Source: Bhargavaea changchunensis (GTDB taxonomy: Bacteria; Bacillota; Bacilli; Bacillales_A; Planococcaceae). Taken from it: a DNA stretch of 64,000 nt. This document shows, one piece after another, positions 1-7,184 of this stretch. Position 1 is the stretch's first letter. Each line of letters begins with the position of its first letter. The position numbers and the translations under genes were made by a program. The DNA lies in the NCBI RefSeq assembly GCF_042665595.1, contig NZ_JBHTCT010000005.1, positions 124,001-188,000 on the forward strand, in the 5' to 3' direction. Under the pieces are notes generated by a model. The model saw nothing but the letters and a program-made list of their open reading frames with translations, searched no databases and was not told the DNA's origin.

Positions 1-295
1 GTGTCAGCAGGATCACCATCAAGAAAGCGGTCGGCAGGACTGTGGCGGCCAGGCTCGACAGCATTCCAGGCCATCGGTTGAGCCGCCAGCCGATGTATCC
101 CGACAGTTTTGTGTTGACCGGACCCGGCAACGTGTTCGCCAAGGCAAGGATGTCCGAGAATTCATCATCGTCCATCCACTTATATCGGTCGACAATTTCC
201 CGTTTCATAAGCGGGATGGCGGAAAGTCCGCCACCGTAACCGAGCATCCCGGCCCGGAAAAATGCGATGAACAGATCTTTATTCATATGCAGCAT
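1..295 (-). CDS. Chromate transporter (CHR domain), 5' part only
   Basis: This is the N-terminal part of a CHR-family membrane protein; the gene runs off the left edge. The visible 98 residues read as one CHR domain start: an amphipathic lead, the Gly-rich segment FRAGMLGYGGGLSAIPLMK near residues 11-29, then LALANTLPGPVNTKLSGYIG, which is the conserved family motif with PGP, and a second hydrophobic segment. In this family the protein exports chromate or acts as a sulfate/chromate antiporter; Gram-positive forms are often two short half-size proteins encoded side by side, so a partner may lie just outside. The start could be at 295 or at the second Met (286); neither has a strong ribosome site. 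Function assignment is by family; substrate is not tested by the sequence. Confidence 0.85.
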   Translation of the reverse strand, partial: MLHMNKDLFIAFFRAGMLGYGGGLSAIPLMKREIVDRYKWMDDDEFSDILALANTLPGPVNTKLSGYIGWRLNRWPGMLSSLAATVLPTAFLMVILLT

Positions 296-434
296 CAACT
301 CATTTCTCAAAACTAGTATTTAGTATAACGAAAAATCAGAGCAATCGGAACATGATCGTGTCGAATTATGCGGACATGTCCTCCTGCTCACCTTCATAAG
401 ATGGCAAATAGCCTGAAGCAAAGGAGCAATCGAA

Positions 435-1442
435 GTGACAACCGGACTCCTCATCATTCTTCTCCTTGTTCTCGTCCTGCCGTTTGCCGTGAAGCCCATC
501 GAACGGCAACTGGAACTGTTTCTTCTCGTCATGGGGATCGCTGCGGCCATCACTGGTGGGATGATGAACCGCGAACTGCTCGGACAGGCCTTTTCCGACC
601 CTCTTCCGATCACGCTGACCGTGCTCGGCGCCGGCATCGTCTTCCGCCTGTTTTACCGGCAACTTACGGGGGGCATCCGTTGGCTCCGGAAAGTCGTGCC
701 CGACAGACTTCTTTACGCGTTACTTGTCATCCTGCTCGGACTGGTATCGAGCGTCATTACCGCCATCATCGCAGCGCTTGTGCTCGTCACGGTGACCGGC
801 ACATTGGGACTTGCCCGGCGCTCCGAGATCCGGCTCGTCATCCTCGCCTGCTACTCGATTGGTCTTGGTGCCGCACTCACTCCGATCGGTGAACCCCTCT
901 CCACCATCACGGTACAGAAACTGAATGCAGAGTTTTCGTTTCTCTTTAACCTGATCGGCCTGGACGTCCTCACGGCCATCCTGATGTTCGGAATCCTTGC
1001 GGCTGTGTGGGTCGACCCGCCGGAAAAAGAGGCCGGCGGCACACCTCCGCCTCCCGAGCCGGTTACCTCGATCTTCACGCGTTCGTTCAAAGTATACCTC
1101 TTCATCATGGCACTCACGATGCTCGGCGCCGGATTTGAACCGCTGATCCGCGAGCACCTCACCGATGTCGCACCGGGCACGCTTTACTGGATGAACATGC
1201 TGTCCGCCGTCCTTGACAATGCCACGCTGGCTGCTGCCGAAATCAGTCCGCTCATGCAATTTGACGCCATCCGAGCGATCCTTCTCGGTCTTCTCATCAG
1301 CGGCGGGATGCTGATCCCCGGGAATATCCCGAACATCATCTCCGCAGGCAAACTCAGGATCAGCAGCGGTGAATGGGCGGCATTCGGCGTTCCGGTCGGA
1401 CTGGTCGCGTTAGTCGTCTATTACATCATAGGAATTTGGTAA
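435..1442 (+). CDS. DUF1646 family membrane protein, putative cation transporter
   Basis: A 335-residue integral membrane protein of about ten hydrophobic segments, matching the DUF1646 family (predicted ion transporters of the IT/arsenite-permease type superfamily). Key features are the very hydrophobic N terminus (residues 3-20), the central loop GAALTPIGEPLSTI with the helix-breaking Pro-Gly pattern seen in ion-transporter hairpins, a charged cytoplasmic loop around residues 195-210 (DPPEKEAGG), and a C-terminal GNIPNIISAGKL motif that mirrors the first hairpin. The start is GTG at 435, chosen because AAGGAG at 421-426 sits 8 bases upstream. It is monocistronic, divergent from the chromate-transporter gene and convergent with rsgA. 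Substrate is unknown; a cation is the family-level guess. Confidence 0.8.
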   Translation: MTTGLLIILLLVLVLPFAVKPIERQLELFLLVMGIAAAITGGMMNRELLGQAFSDPLPITLTVLGAGIVFRLFYRQLTGGIRWLRKVVPDRLLYALLVILLGLVSSVITAIIAALVLVTVTGTLGLARRSEIRLVILACYSIGLGAALTPIGEPLSTITVQKLNAEFSFLFNLIGLDVLTAILMFGILAAVWVDPPEKEAGGTPPPPEPVTSIFTRSFKVYLFIMALTMLGAGFEPLIREHLTDVAPGTLYWMNMLSAVLDNATLAAAEISPLMQFDAIRAILLGLLISGGMLIPGNIPNIISAGKLRISSGEWAAFGVPVGLVALVVYYIIGIW

Positions 1443-1446
1443 TAAA

Positions 1447-1482
1447 AAAACGGATGCCCCGAGCAAAGGGGGCATCCGTTTT
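1447..1482. terminator. Bidirectional rho-independent terminator
   Basis: Ten-base stem (1451-1460 with 1469-1478, cggatgcccc) with A-run before and T-run after, lying exactly between the stop of the DUF1646 gene and the stop of rsgA. It can serve both converging genes. Confidence 0.85.
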
Positions 1483-2566
1483 ATCGTTTCTGCTTCTGTT
1501 TTTGTGCGCGGCGCACGGCCTTGGTCAGGTCCTTGCGCTGCTTTGCGCTTGCCATTCTGGCACGGGCATCGGATTTCTGTTCGATATAGGCGATTTCCCG
1601 CTGAAGCTTAAAATAGCTCGTGAGTCTTTCTTCCGGCAGCCGGCCGTCTTCAACTGCTTCGCGGACAGCGCAGCCCGGTTCTTTTCCATGTCCACAGTCG
1701 CGGTATCGGCAAGAATCTGCCAGTTCGTCAATATCACTGAAACCGGATTCCAGCCCCTCGCTTTGATCCATCAGCTGGAGTTCGCGCATTCCCGGTGTGT
1801 CAATCAGGCAGGCGCCTCCGGGAAGCGGAATCAGTTCACGATGTGTCGTCGTATGGCGCCCTTTTGCGTCATCTTCGCGAATATCTTGCACGGCCATCAT
1901 TTCCTTGCCCGACAATGCATTCGTCAGGGTCGACTTGCCAGCGCCCGATGAACCGAGAAGTGCGGCCGTCACCCCTTCGCCCAGAAAGCTGCGGACTTCG
2001 TCCAGCCCTTCGCCGGTTACCGCACTTACGAGCACCGTATCAACCCCAAACGCAATGCCTCCGAGCTCATCAAGATAATCGGATGGATTTTCGCACAAAT
2101 CCTTTTTCGTCAGCACGATCACCGGCCTTGCTCCGGAATCCCAGGCCGCTACCAAGTAACGCTCGAGCCTCCGGGCATTAAAGTCAGCATTTAGACTCAT
2201 GACGAGAAAAACGATATCCACATTCGCCGCAACAATCTGTTCCTCGGCACGCTGCCCCGCTTCCTTTCGCGTGAAGACCGAAGTCCGGTCGAGCAGCGCA
2301 TGAATGATGCCTTTTTCCTCGCCGGGCATTTGCTCCACGAGCACCCAGTCCCCGACCGATGGGAAATCCATCCGTCCGGACGAACGGAACGCATAGCTGC
2401 CCGAAACTGTAGAAAGCCACTCCCCATGCTCCGTCACCACGCGGTACATCCGCTTATGTTCAAGAACCACCCGGCCAGGAATGCACCGGGAAAATTCGGG
2501 TGTCGCCATCAGGCTTTCCGCCTGCGCCTTGAACGGATCTTTAAAACCATATTGGGTCATATTCAA
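1481..2566 (-). CDS. rsgA: Ribosome small subunit-dependent GTPase A (RsgA)
   Basis: Circularly permuted GTPase that acts in late maturation of the 30S ribosomal subunit. The 361-residue protein has an N-terminal OB fold (about 28-95), then GTPase motifs in the permuted order that defines the family: G4 TKKD at 153-156, G1 P-loop GSSGAGKST at 205-213, the HTTTHRE switch region near 238-244 and G3 DTPG at 256-259, followed by the zinc knuckle C286, C291, H293, C299 and a basic C-terminal tail. Length resembles the longer E. coli-type RsgA rather than the roughly 300-residue B. subtilis CpgA, so a second, canonical copy may exist elsewhere. The start is TTG at 2566: AGGAGG at 2575-2580 is 8 bases upstream, whereas the in-frame ATG at 2560 would be 14 away. 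Confidence 0.95.
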   Translation of the reverse strand: MNMTQYGFKDPFKAQAESLMATPEFSRCIPGRVVLEHKRMYRVVTEHGEWLSTVSGSYAFRSSGRMDFPSVGDWVLVEQMPGEEKGIIHALLDRTSVFTRKEAGQRAEEQIVAANVDIVFLVMSLNADFNARRLERYLVAAWDSGARPVIVLTKKDLCENPSDYLDELGGIAFGVDTVLVSAVTGEGLDEVRSFLGEGVTAALLGSSGAGKSTLTNALSGKEMMAVQDIREDDAKGRHTTTHRELIPLPGGACLIDTPGMRELQLMDQSEGLESGFSDIDELADSCRYRDCGHGKEPGCAVREAVEDGRLPEERLTSYFKLQREIAYIEQKSDARARMASAKQRKDLTKAVRRAQKQKQKR

Positions 2567-2600
2567 ATTTATTTCCTCCTGTTATGTCCGTGTCCATAAG

Positions 2601-2648
2601 AAAAACCTCCGACAGCATACCGGCAATCCGGCGGCTGTGGAGGTTCTC
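2601..2648 (-). terminator. Strong terminator-like hairpin upstream of rsgA
   Basis: On the minus strand AACCTCC...GGAGGTT (2604-2610 with 2639-2645) is extended by a CAGC/GCTG arm and an inner GCCGG/CCGGC stem, then TTTTTC follows. It lies 35 bases before the rsgA start and 180 bases after the preceding gene, so it may end that transcript or act as an attenuator in the rsgA leader. Confidence 0.65.
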
Positions 2649-2826
2649 AGGCACGCGAAACAGGAGAACGCGTCAAAACGCGCCCCGCAGGCGTGTGAGT
2701 CCAGGCCGACCGGATTGTTTTATTGCAATCTGTACGTTTGCCATCTCACATCACCTGCTTTCCGTTGTTTGGTAAAAACAGAATACCAAGACGGGGCCTG
2801 TCCCGTCAATCGGTTTCTGAAAATTA
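2649..2826 (-). other. Unassigned leader region with possible 23-codon ORF
   Basis: This 178-base stretch on the minus strand lies between a secreted-protein gene and the hairpin before rsgA. It contains an ATG near 2744 preceded by GCAGGTGATGTGAG, opening a 23-codon frame (begins MANVQIAIKQSG, ends RLRGAF) that stops just before the hairpin. The layout of short peptide frame, then terminator hairpin, then gene resembles an attenuation leader, but no known riboswitch or ribosome-stalling motif was recognised. This is inference only. Confidence 0.25.
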
Positions 2827-3561
2827 TTATTCTGCGCCAGATTCATCGGCTGGAGATGCATCTTGAGCGGAAGAGTCTGCAGATGGTGCTTCTGGCGCCG
2901 GAGTAGTTGGCTGGCTGGTTTCCGTCGGCTGAGTGTTTTCAGCCGGTTCGGTTGTTGCAGGTGGTGCCGGCTGTTCCGGAGCTTTCTCGGTTTTCTTGGC
3001 AGGCGCCCCTGTTTCTGGTTGTGCTGATTCAGCCGGGTTCTCAGGTACTGTCTGCTGATCCGGTTGATTAGCTGGTGCCGGCTGCGGTGCCGAGTCTATT
3101 TTCTTCGGCTGGTTCTTCTCCGCCATTTTCTTCGCCTTATCAGCGGCCTTGTCGATCTCCTTAATGGCCTTTTGCACTTCTTTCTCTACCTCGTCAAGAT
3201 ATTCCTGCTTGTCCCAGTCCGCACTACCTTGTCCGATCCCTGCCATCAGACTGGCTGCATAATCACGGAGCGCCTGGACACGTCGGGCTTTCTCGGCATT
3301 TGTAAAATCCTCAATCTCCTTTGCCGCTCCGCCGATTGATTGGTTCAGTTCTGCCTGAAGTTCACCCATCAGTCTGTTTTTCTCCGTCTTGATGGCCGCA
3401 TCAATTTCATTCACTGACTGCGATCGCTTGCCGTTAAACCAGTTTTCCAGCATCGCCCCCGCGTCTTGCCCTGCATTCGCCCTCATCAGACCGCTTCCTG
3501 CAATTACTAACAGACAGACTGCAATGACCAAAAGCAGGCGCTTATAAAACTTGTCGGACAC
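2827..3561 (-). CDS. Secreted coiled-coil protein with Pro/Glu/Ala-rich tail (tandem paralog 3)
   Basis: Unrecognised 244-residue exported protein. It has a signal-type hydrophobic segment at about 8-24, then GAMLENWFNGK (about 35-45), a predicted helical coiled coil rich in E/K/A (about 46-155) and a low-complexity tail (about 155-244) dominated by P, A, E, T, Q and S, resembling a cell-wall-spanning linker. No LPXTG or catalytic motif is seen. It is the last of three co-directional genes whose products share a signal peptide, a G-x-x-L-x-x-W-[YF] motif directly after it and a charged helix. GTG start with AAGGGGGTG upstream. The proline-rich tail is absent from the other two. Function unknown; a structural or envelope role is inference. 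Confidence 0.75.
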   Translation of the reverse strand: MSDKFYKRLLLVIAVCLLVIAGSGLMRANAGQDAGAMLENWFNGKRSQSVNEIDAAIKTEKNRLMGELQAELNQSIGGAAKEIEDFTNAEKARRVQALRDYAASLMAGIGQGSADWDKQEYLDEVEKEVQKAIKEIDKAADKAKKMAEKNQPKKIDSAPQPAPANQPDQQTVPENPAESAQPETGAPAKKTEKAPEQPAPPATTEPAENTQPTETSQPTTPAPEAPSADSSAQDASPADESGAE

Positions 3562-3585
3562 ACTTCCACCCCCTTATAGAAGAAT

Positions 3586-3608
3586 AGGACCTCGGAAGTC
3601 GAGGTCCT
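3586..3608 (-). terminator. Intergenic hairpin between secreted paralogs 2 and 3
   Basis: Nine-base perfect stem aggacctcg (3586-3594 with 3600-3608) with a 5-base loop and a partly U-rich tail on the minus strand. It would terminate or attenuate read-through from the 3627-4394 gene. Confidence 0.6.
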
Positions 3609-3626
3609 GTTTTAACTCTTTTAAAA

Positions 3627-4394
3627 TCAGATACCGTTGACGAGATTTTGCATCTGCTGTTTCGCATCCCCTTCAAGTAGGTCTGCTTGGGCTTGAATTG
3701 CATCTTTCTGTGCAGTTACAAGTTGATCTTTCCTAGTGTTAACGACGCCGCGAAGACGCTCAATTTCAGCATCGATCATGCCTTTGATTTCTTCAACAGA
3801 AGCATCTTTGTTTTCTTGGAGCTTCGCAGCCAGATCACCTTTTACGTATTTAATAGTTTCATCTACTTCACCGACTGCAGTAGTTGTAGTTTGCTCAAGG
3901 TGGGCATTCAGAGCATCAAGGGCTTCCTGGCCTTTTGCATCTGAATGTTTTTTCAAATCGGCAAGTGCTTGGTTCTGGGCAGCCTTACCCGCATTCTGTA
4001 TTAAGAATTTTGATGCATTTTCTAATGCCAAGAATTGACTATCCATATATCCTGCAATCCTTGAATATTCCGTTTTCAAAGCATCTACGTGCTCATCGGC
4101 AGCTGTTTCAATCTTAGCAGAAGCCGCATCACTACTAGCTGTCCCGGCATTCAAAATGTCCTGCCCAGCTCCACTTTTAATAGTATTGTATTCTGCCCAT
4201 GCGTCTTCAGCTGCTCCTTTACCGTAAGCACCTGTTTCATTCGCAATCTCAACAGAGGTGTTTGTGAATTGTCCCTTATACCAATTTGATAGTTTCGCCC
4301 CCGCATCCGATGCCCCAAATGCAACACCGCCGCCACCTACGAGTAGTACTGCTGCTGTCCCTGCTGCTACCTTGCTTTTCATCGTCTTCAACAT
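3627..4394 (-). CDS. Secreted alanine-rich coiled-coil protein (tandem paralog 2)
   Basis: Unrecognised 255-residue exported protein. The signal peptide (about 1-28, ending VAFGASDAGA) is followed by AKLSNWYKGQF at about 33-43, the same motif as in the neighbours, and then by more than 200 residues of almost pure charged/Ala-rich helix (KIETAADEHVDALK, QALADLKKHSDAKGQEALDAL, EEIKGMIDAEIERLR), which predicts a long coiled coil or helical bundle. There is no Cys and no recognisable enzyme motif. Base composition appears less GC-rich than the flanking metabolic genes. The next Met (MKSKVAAG) is an alternative start. The arrangement with the two flanking paralogs points to gene duplication and divergence. 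Confidence 0.75.
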   Translation of the reverse strand: MLKTMKSKVAAGTAAVLLVGGGGVAFGASDAGAKLSNWYKGQFTNTSVEIANETGAYGKGAAEDAWAEYNTIKSGAGQDILNAGTASSDAASAKIETAADEHVDALKTEYSRIAGYMDSQFLALENASKFLIQNAGKAAQNQALADLKKHSDAKGQEALDALNAHLEQTTTTAVGEVDETIKYVKGDLAAKLQENKDASVEEIKGMIDAEIERLRGVVNTRKDQLVTAQKDAIQAQADLLEGDAKQQMQNLVNGI

Positions 4395-4438
4395 TTGTCA
4401 TTTCCCCATTTCTTCGTGTATTGGTATGGTTGGATGTC

Positions 4439-4852
4439 TCAGTGCTCGCTGAGCACGTCTTCCAAGATGCGGTTGACATCCGATTCAATCTCCGCTTCCA
4501 GTTGTTTGCCGGCGGTGCCATCCTTCAGGTCTTCCTTGATGGCCGCCGCGGACTGTTTCAGCTCGGCTTCCAATTTCAGCCGGTGGGCTTCCAACTCTCT
4601 TGCAACACGCTCTTCCTCGGCCTCCCCCAAATCGAGGATGTCAGCTCCAAGTCTATTTTTTGCTGACATGACGTAAGTCCCGAAGTCTGCAAGAAGTTCG
4701 GCGGTGTGTTGTTCCGCCTCGGCGGCAATCCCCTCACTCTCCTTCCGGAAGGCATCTTCATACCAGCCGGATAGGGAGCCCGATGCGTATGCATGCATAG
4801 TGCCCGCAACGGCGATCAGGGTAAACGCCGTTACGGTCAACCTATTTTTCAT
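4439..4852 (-). CDS. Secreted coiled-coil protein (tandem paralog 1)
   Basis: Unrecognised 137-residue exported protein. The start is put at 4852 because GGAGGGGGGAG lies just upstream; the frame is open for 22 more codons but without a ribosome site. Residues 1-24 form a signal peptide (KNRLTVTAFTLIAVAGTMHAYA), directly followed by SGSLSGWYEDAF, the motif shared with the next two genes, and then a highly charged helix (EEERVARELEAHRLKLEAEL) to the C terminus. It is the first of the three co-directional genes and the shortest, so it may represent the minimal form of this family. No catalytic residues or anchor are evident. Confidence 0.7.
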   Translation of the reverse strand: MKNRLTVTAFTLIAVAGTMHAYASGSLSGWYEDAFRKESEGIAAEAEQHTAELLADFGTYVMSAKNRLGADILDLGEAEEERVARELEAHRLKLEAELKQSAAAIKEDLKDGTAGKQLEAEIESDVNRILEDVLSEH

Positions 4853-5002
4853 CTCATCTCCCCCCTCCGGCTGCGGTCTCTGCCCTGCCTTATATATATA
4901 TGCCGTTTCTATCACCACTTATGACTAAATTCTTATAAAAATTTTAAAAACATATAAACCAGTACATTCTCTACCTATGTAAATAGTCTCGTGAAATAAA
5001 AT

Positions 5003-5025
5003 ACGGACTTCAAATGGAAGTCCGT
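5003..5025 (-). terminator. Terminator hairpin (second of two in tandem)
   Basis: Stem acggacttc (5003-5011 with 5017-5025) followed on the minus strand by ATTTTATTT. It lies downstream of the ycsG-like gene and before the secreted-protein genes, backing up the hairpin at 5110-5139. Confidence 0.6.
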
Positions 5026-5109
5026 TTAGCTCCTACTATTCACTTGATCCGGTATGGCGGACTGAACCTAACTAGTAGTAATGCTATCTCGAAAAGACAG
5101 CAAGAATAT

Positions 5110-5139
5110 AAAACCGGACTCTCATTCGAGTCCGGTTTT
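5110..5139 (-). terminator. Terminator of the pxpBCA-ycsG operon
   Basis: Twelve-base perfect stem aaaaccggactc (5110-5121 with 5128-5139), 8 bases past the stop codon at 5148, with T-rich flank on the minus strand. Confidence 0.8.
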
Positions 5140-5147
5140 AATATAAA

Positions 5148-6350
5148 TCACTTAAACAATTGCGGAATCCCATTGATCAGGGAATACCCACCCATCAGGG
5201 CCATTGCGATGACCGTGATCACGCCGACAACAGTCAGCCACATCGGGTGTTTGTAATCCCCGACGATGCGTGCTTTGTAAGCGGCAATCAGCATGACGCC
5301 AAGTGCGAGCGGCAGGATGAGGCCATTCAGCGAGCCGACGAGGACCAGTATTTTGACCGGTTGTCCGACAATGACAAAGACGAGAGTCGAAATCAGAATG
5401 AATCCGATGATGAATTTCTTGGCATGCCGGTCGATCCACGGGCTGAACGACCGGATAAAGGAAACGGACGTGTATGCAGCCCCGACGACGGATGTCACTG
5501 CTGCGGACCACATGACGACACCGAAAATCTTATACCCGATGTTTCCAGCCGCATGCTGGAAGACGGATGCCGGCGGATTGCCCGGATCCAGTTTCAGCCC
5601 TTGCGAGACGACACCCAGGACGGCAAGAAACAGAAGGATTCGCATAAGCGAGGCGACCCCGATGGCAGTGACCGCGCTTTTGGTGACAACAGGAAGGTAT
5701 TCTTTCCCCTTGATGCCGGCATCAATCAGCCGGTGGCCGCCCGCGAATGTAATGTAACCGCCGACTGTTCCTCCGACAAGCGTGACGATCGCCAGAATAT
5801 CCAGCTCGAGTGGTGCAACGGTCCGCAGCGCCGCTTCCCCGTATGGGGGTTGCGCGGTGAACATCACATAAAGCGTGAGGGCGATCATGACAAAGCCCAG
5901 AATTTGCGTAAACCGGTCCATGGCGCGGCCCGCTTCCTTGACGACAAAGATGCCGACAGCGAGAACGCAGCTGATGATGGCACCTGTTTTCGGATCGATG
6001 CCAAACAGCACATTCGCACCCAGTCCCGCACCGCCGATGTTGCCGATGTTAAAGGCGAGACCGCCCATCACGACAAGCAATGCCAGCACATAGCCGAGGC
6101 CGGGCAGTACATCGTTTGCAATGTCCTGCGCCCGCTTGCCGGAGACGGCGATGATCCGCCAGATGTTCAGCTGCGCTGCAATGTCGATCAGAACGGAAAT
6201 GAGGATGACGAATGCGAAACTCGCCAAGAGCTGTTCCGTGAATACGGTTGTCTGCGTCAGAAAGCCCGGTCCGATGGCCGAGGTGGCCATCAGGAACGCG
6301 GCACCGAGCATGACACTCCGCAATTGTTTTTTCTCTAATGTCTGATTCAT
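5148..6350 (-). CDS. ycsG: NRAMP-family membrane transporter of the YcsG type
   Basis: A 400-residue, about eleven-helix member of the NRAMP/LeuT-fold superfamily and the last gene of the 5-oxoprolinase operon, as in the B. subtilis kip/ycs region. Metal-transporting NRAMPs carry DPGN in helix 1 and a Met-Pro-His motif in helix 6. Here helix 1 reads SAIGPGFLTQT (about 24-34), with Gly in place of the metal-binding Asp, and helix 6 reads VGGTVGGYITFAGGH (192-206), with no Met-Pro-His. It is therefore unlikely to be a manganese or iron importer. Given the operon, uptake of pyroglutamate or a related amino acid is the natural inference. ATG start with AGGGGG upstream; 58 bases follow pxpA. Confidence 0.85.
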   Translation of the reverse strand: MNQTLEKKQLRSVMLGAAFLMATSAIGPGFLTQTTVFTEQLLASFAFVILISVLIDIAAQLNIWRIIAVSGKRAQDIANDVLPGLGYVLALLVVMGGLAFNIGNIGGAGLGANVLFGIDPKTGAIISCVLAVGIFVVKEAGRAMDRFTQILGFVMIALTLYVMFTAQPPYGEAALRTVAPLELDILAIVTLVGGTVGGYITFAGGHRLIDAGIKGKEYLPVVTKSAVTAIGVASLMRILLFLAVLGVVSQGLKLDPGNPPASVFQHAAGNIGYKIFGVVMWSAAVTSVVGAAYTSVSFIRSFSPWIDRHAKKFIIGFILISTLVFVIVGQPVKILVLVGSLNGLILPLALGVMLIAAYKARIVGDYKHPMWLTVVGVITVIAMALMGGYSLINGIPQLFK

Positions 6351-6408
6351 TTGTTTCCCCCTGAATGAAGCATGATTCGCTCTTTCTCTTGGATCTGCCT
6401 GTTCCTAA

Positions 6409-7182
6409 TCATGAAAATCGGCTGCCGATTTTCTCCACCCGGACCCCTTCATCGGGCAGCAGGCCTTTGAGCCGCCGGGCGAACTCGAGTGCGGTTACGC
6501 CGTCGCCATGGATGCAGACAGTATCTGCCCTCAAGGCAAAGTCCGTCTCATCGACTGTCCGCACCTTACCCTCTTTTACCATCCGGACCACCTGGGCACC
6601 TGCAATTTCCGGATCGGTGATCAGGGCGTTAGGTTCACGTCGGTTTGTGAGTGATCCGTCCGGCTGATAAGTGCGATCCGAGAAGACTTCGCTGGCGGTC
6701 CGGAGGCCAATTTTCTCTCCGGCCCTGACCAGTTCGCTGCCCGACAGGCCGAACAGAATCAGTTCAGGATTGACCGCGTACACCGCCTCCGCAATCGCCT
6801 CCGCCAGTGAAGAGTCTTTCGCTGCCATGTTATAGAGCGCGCCGTGCGGCTTGACGTGCTGCATCACGCCTCCCTCTGCCCGGACGAACGCATCGAGCGC
6901 GCCGATCTGGTACATCGTGAGGTCATACGCCTCTTCCGCTGAAATCGCCATGGCTCGCCTGCCAAAACCGGACAGGTCCGGTGTTCCGGGGTGGGCTCCG
7001 ATGCCGACGCCTTTTTCCAGTGCCATCCTAACCGTTTTCTTCATGACCGACGGATCGCCCGCGTGGAAACCGCAGGCAACGTTGGCACTTGTGATGAGAT
7101 CGAGGATGTCCTCATCATTCCCCATCGTGTAGGCACCGAACGATTCTCCCAAATCGCAGTTCAGGTCTACTTGATAATCCAT
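6409..7182 (-). CDS. pxpA: 5-oxoprolinase subunit PxpA (LamB/YcsF family)
   Basis: Subunit A of the prokaryotic ATP-dependent 5-oxoprolinase, which opens 5-oxoproline (pyroglutamate) to glutamate together with PxpB and PxpC. The 257 residues have the family landmarks: DLNCDLGESFG at 6-16, NVACGFHAGDP at 34-44, GIGAHPG at 60-66 and VKPHGALYN at 110-118, which place acidic and histidine residues at the mouth of a TIM-like barrel. It starts 2 bases after the pxpC stop with AAAGGGG upstream, so the genes are co-transcribed and probably translationally coupled. The role is cytosolic recycling of pyroglutamate formed spontaneously from glutamine or glutamate. Confidence 0.95.
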   Translation of the reverse strand: MDYQVDLNCDLGESFGAYTMGNDEDILDLITSANVACGFHAGDPSVMKKTVRMALEKGVGIGAHPGTPDLSGFGRRAMAISAEEAYDLTMYQIGALDAFVRAEGGVMQHVKPHGALYNMAAKDSSLAEAIAEAVYAVNPELILFGLSGSELVRAGEKIGLRTASEVFSDRTYQPDGSLTNRREPNALITDPEIAGAQVVRMVKEGKVRTVDETDFALRADTVCIHGDGVTALEFARRLKGLLPDEGVRVEKIGSRFS

Positions 7183-7184
7183 GT

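Noticed and set aside
5160..6338. A 392-codon open frame antisense to the NRAMP-like gene
   Set aside because: It is the complement of a well-supported membrane protein, gives an Asp/Arg/His-rich translation with no domain, and has no ribosome site. GC-rich codon use on the other strand explains the openness.
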